Below, piece by piece: positions 53,801-61,700 of a stretch of 64,000 nucleotides of DNA. This DNA is from Pseudomonadota bacterium (GTDB lineage: Bacteria > Pseudomonadota > Gammaproteobacteria > Xanthomonadales > Wenzhouxiangellaceae). The number at the start of each line of letters is the position of its first letter. Position 1 is the stretch's first letter. Location: NCBI GenBank assembly GCA_013285445.1, contig CP053448.1, positions 2,046,001 through 2,110,000 of the forward strand, read 5' to 3'. Made by a program: the position numbers and the translations under genes. The notes beneath the pieces were generated by a model. The model was given only the letters and a program-made list of their open reading frames with translations, was not told the origin of the DNA and made no database searches.

Positions 53801-55713
53801 ACGACGTCCGAAGGCGCCTGCAGTCCGCTGACGCCCCCGAGCCCGTGGACGTAGCGGACCCGGAAGCTCAACCGTCCGTTATCGGACAGGTTGCGGTTGA
53901 AGACGGCCACGGCGTCGTCGCTCTGGCCGGTCACATAGATCCGGCTGTTGTCAGGGCTGACGACGATCGCCGAGGCGTTGCCAATGCCCAGCACCGCGTT
54001 GCCCAGCGGATCATCCTGGCCGCGCTCGAGATGCTGGCGGAACAGCAGCGTGCCGTCGGCTGAATTCCGGGAGAACACCACCACATGCCCCGGTGCACCG
54101 CTGCCGGCCACGTAGACGTTGTCGCCATCAGGCGCGACGGCAAGGCCGCGCGGTCCGAGCAGGCCGGCCACCGGTGGCGCCTGGGACGGACTGGGCTGGT
54201 CGCCTTCGAACAGCACCTGGGCGACGCTCAGCCGGCCGTAATCCGGCGAGCTGTCGTCGGTGTTACGCGCGAACAGCACAATGGCATCATCGGTCTGTGA
54301 AACGGCATAGACATGCCCGCCGTCGCCGGCGACGGCGAGGTCGGCAAAGCCGTTGATTCCGTCGATCGCGCGCTGGTCGTCACGGTCGCCGAGGAACCCG
54401 GACACCGCAATCGATTCCAGCGCGGTCAGCCGTCCGGTCTGCGCGTCACGTTCGAACACGACCAGCTCATCGGCAGTGCGCGAGGCAACGTAGACGTGGT
54501 CGCCGTCGGGACTGGCCACGGCAATATCGGCCGGATCGCTCATCCCGGTAACGGTCACCCCGTTCTGCTGGGTTTCGACGTGTACCAGGGTCTGTATCGA
54601 ATCGACGATCAGCGCGCGGCCCTGCGCCCGGCCCAGGGTGGCCTGCACCGGATCGGCCAGGTCGACGAAGAAGTCGCGGTCATCATTATCTGCCGGGTTG
54701 GCCAGTACGGTCACCGGAATCTGGGCGTCCTGCTGACCCGCGGCCATGTTCAGCGTGCCGCTGGCGGCCACATAATCGGTTCCCGCCATGGCCGACCCGT
54801 TGGCGGTTGACCAGTTCACCGAGACCGGTTCCGGCCAGGTCTCGCTCAGGCTGACGTGGAACACCGCCTGGCGCGTCTCGCCGACCGGCGGTTCGACCAC
54901 GGTGATGTCCTCGATAAACAGCTGCGGCAGCGTGTTGTTGTCGACGATGACCGCCTCGCCGAGCGGCTTGAGCAAACCGACGCCTTCCGATGCGTCGCTC
55001 AGGGCGACGAAGAAATGCCGGTTGCCATCCTGATCGTCGTTGCCGCAGACGGTCACCTCGATCGAGGTCGCGACGTTGCCGGGACCCATGTTGCCGCTGC
55101 CGAAATCCTGGATGTAGTCAACGCCGGGGCTGCATTCGGCGCCACCAACGGCGGCATCGACGCCTTCGCCATCCTGTGTCGCCCAGGAGAAACTCACCGG
55201 GTCCTCCAGCGGTTCGCTGAGGGTGACTGTGAACACGGCCGGAGTCTGTTCACCGGCGTCGCCCTCGGCCACCTCGATATCATCGATGCTCAGGGCCACG
55301 ACACCTTCCAGATTCGCCGGGTCCAGATCGAAACGACGGGCCATGCCCCGTTCACCGATCTCGAACAGCGCGATCGGTTCGCCGTCCAGAAACACGACGG
55401 CCTCATCGCCCTGACGGGCGGTGCCGGGAATCCGCTCTCCAGTGGAGTTCATGGGCACCCGCAGCGCGTACTGGCTGCCCAGCGCCGGGTCGGAAAACAG
55501 CTCGTAGCGGGCGACCGGCCCGTCCCAGGCCTCGACCTGCAGTGTCAACTCACCACCATCGACCGGTTCACCGAACCAGCTGACCTGACCGTAGAGCAGG
55601 TGGTCCGGCTCGGATATCGACGCCTGGAGCGGCAGTGCCGTCAAGGCGGAGAGCACAAGAAGCGCCGGTGCAAAGCAGAGCCGGCCCGTTCGGCGGCGTG
55701 TGTTCCCAGTCAT
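50812..55713 (-). CDS. Giant secreted protein with Calx-beta, beta-propeller and Ig-like/CBM-like units
   Basis: This 1,633-residue protein has a signal peptide (ending LTALPLQA). Domains in order: two Calx-beta domains (about 145-270 and 275-385, with IDDIEVAEGDAGEQTPAVFT and the NGSAMAGTDYVAASGTLNMA type of strand); a YncE/lactonase-like propeller (about 400-760, repeats like DPADIAVASPDGDHVYVASR); two fibronectin-like segments (SGLMGYSVAF, SGLAGYSYVF); and two tandem units of a Big_5-like Ig domain (VTQLLVRFDKPMDS) plus a carbohydrate-binding-like domain (NLLPNPNFDDPLGPDNWGVN and NVLRNPNLDSTAGQWSLGFD). It ends DVIFRNRLTPEIF. It follows the upstream giant gene by 2 bases, with GGGGA before the ATG. 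A long upstream extension of the frame overlaps that gene and is rejected. Function unknown; probably extracellular or cell-surface. Confidence 0.82.
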   Translation of the reverse strand: MTGNTRRRTGRLCFAPALLVLSALTALPLQASISEPDHLLYGQVSWFGEPVDGGELTLQVEAWDGPVARYELFSDPALGSQYALRVPMNSTGERIPGTARQGDEAVVFLDGEPIALFEIGERGMARRFDLDPANLEGVVALSIDDIEVAEGDAGEQTPAVFTVTLSEPLEDPVSFSWATQDGEGVDAAVGGAECSPGVDYIQDFGSGNMGPGNVATSIEVTVCGNDDQDGNRHFFVALSDASEGVGLLKPLGEAVIVDNNTLPQLFIEDITVVEPPVGETRQAVFHVSLSETWPEPVSVNWSTANGSAMAGTDYVAASGTLNMAAGQQDAQIPVTVLANPADNDDRDFFVDLADPVQATLGRAQGRALIVDSIQTLVHVETQQNGVTVTGMSDPADIAVASPDGDHVYVASRTADELVVFERDAQTGRLTALESIAVSGFLGDRDDQRAIDGINGFADLAVAGDGGHVYAVSQTDDAIVLFARNTDDSSPDYGRLSVAQVLFEGDQPSPSQAPPVAGLLGPRGLAVAPDGDNVYVAGSGAPGHVVVFSRNSADGTLLFRQHLERGQDDPLGNAVLGIGNASAIVVSPDNSRIYVTGQSDDAVAVFNRNLSDNGRLSFRVRYVHGLGGVSGLQAPSDVVLSAGGAHLYATGRDSNSIAVFRRQTSGDLEWQQAIVAGTDGVGGLEAPLSLAISADGELVYVGSASDGTEPEPGTLTVLSRNSDAGDVGYGELMFVELKRNNTGTVTGLWGATGVAISPDDAHIYVAARFDQAVVVFARDLLAPVNPVLDSPSHVIEIWNNNPQIEINWSGAEDLDPSGTSSGSGLMGYSVAFTRDELTDPDDAIDVPHATDPHGLLSEPLEDAIDHWFHLRACDNAGNCADTARLGPFWIDATAPAGPSNLDSPTHDPGGPAIPDNVIEVTWDPAADSGPAPSGLAGYSYVFNQSQTAEPNTLIDLGPAAVGVSSEVLDDGLWYFHIRPIDTAGNAGQTRTIGPFGVGDDVTPPEVFEILAVAAPEAGSLMPGAVIDNAVTQLLVRFDKPMDSGAAADLASFRLLEGVVDPAGVACGDPDAGLLGSAGYIGPDRLSHLRVDAPTGLAAGDYTLIVCDSLEDFNGNGLDGNGDGSAGGHFGLSFTVAWNNLLPNPNFDDPLGPDNWGVNAVQIGHQPNVDLGGVATSGSALIDVDQGDPSQYALTRCINLDSGLQPGFALQARVRATDAFSDPNPFEATASMTFHTGSGCGDTLQGFVSNPVIDDSGGAWVPLSTSISPGAVAGAGSVLVSLNLSFPAGTAFPLLVEFDNAVFFAFGEGELPTAPPRVTRVLSTTLPEYGDLGQSLPTEAAITQLVPEFSRGVVTVPGGNDPTAANNVDNYRLFDLSLGGDPDCSTAGGLGLDPLVSYQAARKRSVLRLSGDRALPAGPYRLVVCGSIRDFDNNELAGGEDDTQGVDHVLDFEVAATNVLRNPNLDSTAGQWSLGFDPVAGELRWSAADADGQLSSGALRIQHQSGPDDQYQASQCVNLGDESGLVSLGARVLTSQAFGTAPTVAAAATFFDGSDCAGGELDELQLEQAMGHSAGQWQLLFGRMREAPAAAASVRVTYQVSATEDAPFDVWIDSLTLRFGAADVIFRNRLTPEIF

Positions 55714-55715
55714 GG

Positions 55716-58700
55716 TCAGTTCCCCGAATACGAATAGGTCGTGAAGAAAATGCGGATGTCGCTGACGCCCTGGCCGTCGCGCTCGTCGGAATCGGGCAGC
55801 AGCTGCCCATTGATGAAGGTCTCGAGCCCCTCGTTGGCATCGGCCAGCAGACTGCCGCCCGGGATGATGAGCATCCACTCCCGGTTCCAGACCGAGCGAC
55901 CGATCAGACGACTGTCGGAGGCGATTTGCTCCGGATCGAACGGCTCGCTGAAATGATGCGCGCGGAACTGCGAGTAGCGCCGGACCTCGTTGAATGCGTC
56001 GGACAGGGTATCGGCCAGCGGCAGCCAGTTGGCGTTCTGCAGCTCCTGCGAGCCGATCGGGAACGGCACCGGCAGCACCTGGTCGATGACCTGCCAGTCG
56101 CGCGTGCTGAAATCGTCGAATGTCGGGGCACGCAGGACATCGGCGCCGGTCGGGAACAGGTACATGCGCGGCGTCTCGGTCAGCGGCAGCTCCGCGTAAT
56201 CACGGAACCAGGTGCCGACCGAACGCACACGGGTCGAGAACCGCGTCGGGTCGTAGGTGCTGTCGCCCGGCCCCAGCGGCCAGTGGAAGAAGTTCAGGCC
56301 GAAGCTGACCGTGGTCGGAAAACGGAACACCAGGGCCGGCAGTGGTCCGGCCGACTCCGGCTGAGGCGGCCGTGCGAAGCGCCGGAACTCCGGCAGCGCC
56401 CACAGGTTGTCGACCCGGGCGTTCTCGAGCACCTGGCGCCAGACCTCGTCGCCCTCCGGCCCGTCCTCGATCCTGAACAGCTCCCGCCTGAGCGAAAACC
56501 GATTGGTCTCGACCTGCGGGTTGTTGAAGCCCATCTGACCCTTGAGCACCTCGAAATTGAGCGCCATGCGGCCCATCGGATCGGCCAGCCCGCGCGAGCC
56601 CGGCACCGGTTCACCACCGAGAATCTGACCGATCGAGCGCTCGCGGACGATGTCGGTCAGGAAACGCCGCCCGGCCTTGGTGTCGCTGCCCAGCAGGTTG
56701 GTGTCGTAGTCGTAGGCCGTGGCCGCCAGGTACACGTAGCGGGCGGCCAGATCGAATGCGCCGCGATACTTCTGCAGCGCATCGTTGCGGAAGATCCGGA
56801 AGGCCATGTCCTGGTAGCGATGCTCCTGGACCGCTGCGGCCCCGGTCTTGCGGAACTGCACCAGTTCGGCCATCAGGCGCTGACCCGCGGCAAGCTGCTC
56901 AAGATACTTGCGATAGAGCTGCTGAATGGCCTCGGCGCGGGAATACATCTCCATGCGCAGCAACGGCTCGCGACGCAGCAGTTCGTCGAACTGGCCCTTC
57001 ATGTTGAACAGCTCCAGGCGCGAATCGAGCACCTGGGTTTCGAGTGCGGCCAGCTGCGAAACGTCCTGGGCCGCTGCCGCGACGCCGTTGGCCGCCAGCT
57101 CCAGCCCCTCGCCGATGACGTTGGTCACGGAATTGACGCTGATGCCCACGGTTTTGATCCCACAGCGCGCCACCGAGAACAGGTCACCACCGGATGCCAG
57201 ACCGACCACGGCGTTGCTGGGCACGCACTCGGCCGATGCTTCCATCAGCCCGCCGGCCAGATCGCCGGCCGCCTTGACGGCCTTGGCGCTCTGGTTGAGC
57301 GTCTGCACGGAAATATTGATCTGGTTGAGCGTGCGCCGCTCGTTGTTGGCAATCTTGAGCTGTTCGTCGCGTACCGCGAAGGTGGCCCGAATGGTCGTGA
57401 TCAGGTCCGTGATGTCCTTGCGCAGATTCTCGTACTGGCGCGTTGCCCTGACCAGGTCGAGTCGGGCCATGAACATGTCGTGGAGGATGTTCTGCAGCGA
57501 ACCGGTTGCGCGGCGCTGTCCGGTCCATTCGGGCGGCTTGCCAAAGGTAAACCCGAACGCCGGCGAGTCATAGGTGACGTACTCCACGTCGAGCGTGGCC
57601 TGCGGCGTCGGTCCAAGCGCACAGCCGTCGCTCAGGGGCGCGGCATCGCAATCGGCCTCCCAGAATTTGGCTTCTTCGTCGAAATCGAAGAAGTTGACCC
57701 CCGGCAGCGGGCCGTACTGGGCATCGAAACGCTCGATTTTCACGTCACCCTCGACATCGAACCCTTCAAGCAGGCCGCCGTCCTGACCCGCCAGTTCGAG
57801 CACGTCGATATACAAATAGTGATACACGTCCGGCCCGTCATAGCCGGTCGGATACAGGCCGCCCGGTCCGACATCATCGGGATAGGGATAGCCGAAGATC
57901 TCGATCAGACGATTCTTGTAGTTGCGCTCGCTGGCCCTGGCGTTGGCCGCCAGATCGTCGACGCTGTCCTGGTTGAAGCGCAACATGCGGTTGAGCTGGT
58001 TGGCGAAATCCCAGACCTTGACCGCATTGTCCAGCGCGGCCACCGCGCGATCGTAGACCTGCTCGAAGTGAGTCGTTCCCCAGCGGTCGACCTGGGCCGG
58101 ATCGATATCGAACGGCACCACACCCTTGGCCAGGCCCAGGGGATTGAGCCCGCGATCGGCCTGGTCGAGCTGCTGCTGGATGGCATCGAAGCTGGCCACG
58201 ATTTCGCCGAGTTCGCGCACCGTGCTGCGATCGACCTGCTGAATGCCGAGGTTGCCGGGATCGGGATCCTCGTCGGGCAGAATGGCGTTGCCGACGACCC
58301 AGTCGAAATAGGCACCCTGCCCGGCCCGGCGGGCCCATTCGGACAGTCCCCATGCGCGCTCGGCATTGTCGTCCTTGTAGCCCTGCCACTGCGCCTGCGG
58401 ATCCTCGACGTAGAACTGCCGATAGGTCAGGTTGACGATCTCCGAGCCCGTCCGGGCCTTGGCCGCCGCCACCGTGGCGAACTTGCGTTCGTCGAAGAAA
58501 TCGACCTGCACCGGTACGCCGGCGACCGGCACGGCCTCCTGCGTCGGCTCCCAGGTAAAGAAGGGGTGGCGCAGCAGATCGTAATGTGTCTTGACCGCGG
58601 TCAGGTAGTGTCCCCAGGCATCACCGTGACCCTGAGGGAACTGGATGCGGGCATCGAACTCGTCGATCACGCCATCGTTGTTCTTGTCGCCAATATCGTA

Positions 58701-61700
58701 ATTGAGCGCATAGGCAACCTCGCCGTCGCCGGTGGTGAAGTTCCAGAACAACCGGTTGTAAACCGGCGATGCCGAAGTCGTCGCCTGCGATGCATCGCGG
58801 CCGCGCAGCAGCACCAGTTCTTCTTCGAGCACCGAGGCAAGCTGATTCTGAAACGGATGGATGGTCGGCGCCAGGCTGGCAAACTCGCCGCTGGTCAGCA
58901 GGCCCACCGTCGGATCCTGGGCGTCGGCATAGGATTCGTTGCCGAGCAGCGCGTAGAAGTCGACGATACGGGTGGCCACGTTGAGAATGGCCTTGTTGAC
59001 CGGGCCGAAATCGACCGGCGGCACGGCATTGATCGACAGGTCCATGGCACGCCGCATGACGGTGGTATAGGCTTCGATCAGGCCGATGCTGTTGAGCACC
59101 TCCGGATTCGAGGTCAGCGGAATATCGCCTTCGTAGCGCTCGCCGAGCTGGGTCAGCATGCTGGCGTAGGTGTTGGTGGGCGAGGAATGGAAGTCCTGCA
59201 CCCGTGCCTCGAACGGATTGAGCCGGTCGATCACACGCTTGACCCAGCCCAGACCCAGCTGGGCCCGCTGGTCGAGCGGTGTGGCGCCCGGTCCACCCGC
59301 CCACAGGCTCCACTCGTTCTGGTTGTTGCACACCGGCAGTCCGCGATAGCGCGCAAGGTACCAGTTGTCGGACAGCGTCTGGATATTGGCGCCTTCGACC
59401 GTGATCTCGATGGCCCCCTGGGGATCGTCGACCGGGAAGCGCTGCCAGCCGTTGAGCTGGCCGGTTTCCGGTTCCGGCAGCGGGAACGGCGGGGTGCCGT
59501 CCTGGTCCGGCTGGAAGTACCACTCGAACTCGAGCGCGTCGGGATTGCCGCCGAAATCCCCGGAATGGCGCAGGGTCAGCTGCTCGTCGAAGATGTTGTC
59601 GGGCAGAATGACGTTGAGCTGGCCCTGGTAACTGCTGAAGATGTCCGGTGGCTCGGGCGGCAGCGGCTCGACCAGACAGTCAACGCGGATGATCTGTACG
59701 CTGACCGGCGCCGGGTCGAGCGTCGGATCATTGTTGAAGGCCAGCGTGACCCAGCCGACGCTCTGCGTCGCCCCGGCAGTCAGCGCAGGCTGAACACCGA
59801 CCGCCTGGAACGGCTGAAGCAGCCCGTCTCCGGCCGGATCGGTAAAGGCGACCAGCAGCTCACCGCGGTCAACCGGCCGCGGCAGCACGCACTCGCGTTC
59901 ACCGCTGTCTTCGTTGATGTCGCTGTCGACACAGACCTGCTCGATGCCGTTGGGATTCCGGGTCAGGCGCAGCAGCGTCTCGACCGCTTCGGCCCACTCA
60001 CAGGGCTCGGCCGGATCACTGCAGGTGGCGCTGGTGTCCTCCGCCGCATCGTGCGCGCTGCCGTCAAGAATCTTGAGCTGTTCGGCTTCGCGGAAACTCA
60101 TGACGTTGAGCAACAGCAGCGGCTCGCCGGCAATGGTGTCATCGAACACGCCGCTGAAGATCAGGCGCTTGTTGAGCGGGTCGTAGCGCAGCCGTTCGCG
60201 GATCGATACCGGGAGTTTGAGCAGGCCATCAGCGCTGCCGGTGATCACCCGCCAGCCGCTCTCCGGATCGAGGTCAGAGGCCAGACCGCTGAGATTCTCG
60301 AGATAGACAAAACGCGGAGTCAGTGGATCAATGAGCTGAACCAGGCTGTCTTCGGGCTCGGCGCCGCCGCCGGCTTCCATCGCCTCGCGAAACTCGTCGA
60401 AGACCACCTCGACGGCATCCTGCTGGAAGATATTGGGCAGCCCGCGCTTCTGCTTGAGCAGCGTTTCGCCCGGGATGAGCTGCGGCGGCTCGGACGGCCA
60501 GGTAAAGGTATAGTTGACCGGCAGCGGGTCGTTGGGGGACTCGGTGCCACCCTGGTCAACCGGCAATCGCGCCATCCACGGCACGCACTGGCCATCACCG
60601 GCATCCGGAAAATCGTCGTTGGAAATGTCGTAGGCAAATCCCGGCTGCAGCGGATACCAGAACAGGATCGAGCCGTCACCGGCCGACTTGCTCCACAAGC
60701 CATTCTTGTAGTCCTTGAAGAAGGGCGGCGGCGGCTGCGGGTCGTTGGCCGCCTGCCCGACGGCCAGGGTCTCGTCGCAGCGCGGCAGCAGCGACAGCGG
60801 ATAAGGCGCCGTTACGGCCGTTCCGGCCTCGCCACCGAACTGGAAGTCATCGAATCCTGCCCCGGTGGCGGTCACGTAGAACACGCGGTACGCCCAGCGG
60901 TCGAGCGCCTCGCTCCAGTACTTGATCAACACATAAGGGTCGGTCGCGGCCGTGAAGTCGCCCGGCAGGTTGATGCCAAAATCAGCGCGCAGCGCGAACA
61001 GCGCCAGGATGCCGGTGCCGGCATTGGAAGGCGCGAAGAAGGCGTGCGCGGCATTGGGGTTGTAGCCCGGCAGCGACGGCACCGGCTGCTGGTAGATGCG
61101 CAGGTCGGGAAACTGCTGCGGCCCGAGCGGTTGTTGTCCGAGCACCTCGCCACCGAGCTGGCTGGCGATGATGATCCGGTCCGGATCAAGCGGCCAGTCC
61201 GGCGCATAGTGAATGGCGCGCTGCGGCCAGTAGATGCCCTTGGCGTTGCGCCGGTACCAGGCGATCGTCATGTCTTTGTCGGCGTCCTGCAGACGATTCG
61301 GGCGCACCTTGTTGACCGGAATGATGTGCCCGGTGCGCCCCTGCCGATCGTAGGCGGCATCCGAGCCCGTTCCGTCGTAAAACGCACTCTCGTTGAGCAC
61401 GTAGCCGGTGCGTCCTACCTGGTTGTGGAACGGCTCGACAATCGGTTCACCGATGTCCCAGCGCACGTTCTGCGCGTAATTGGGCGACAGGTTGGGCCGG
61501 AACGTGCGCACCACTTCGGCGGCCACCGGAAACTGGAACGGATCGGCGCTGCTGCCTTCCGCGTAGAGCAGGACGGTAAACCCGGGCTGCTCGGCCGTCA
61601 TCACGCCGGCGTTGACAACTGCGCCGCTGGACTGCGCCAGCGGCTCGAACAGATCGACAAAGCGAAAGCCGCTGCCCGGCTCGTCCAGTTCGACCGGCGC

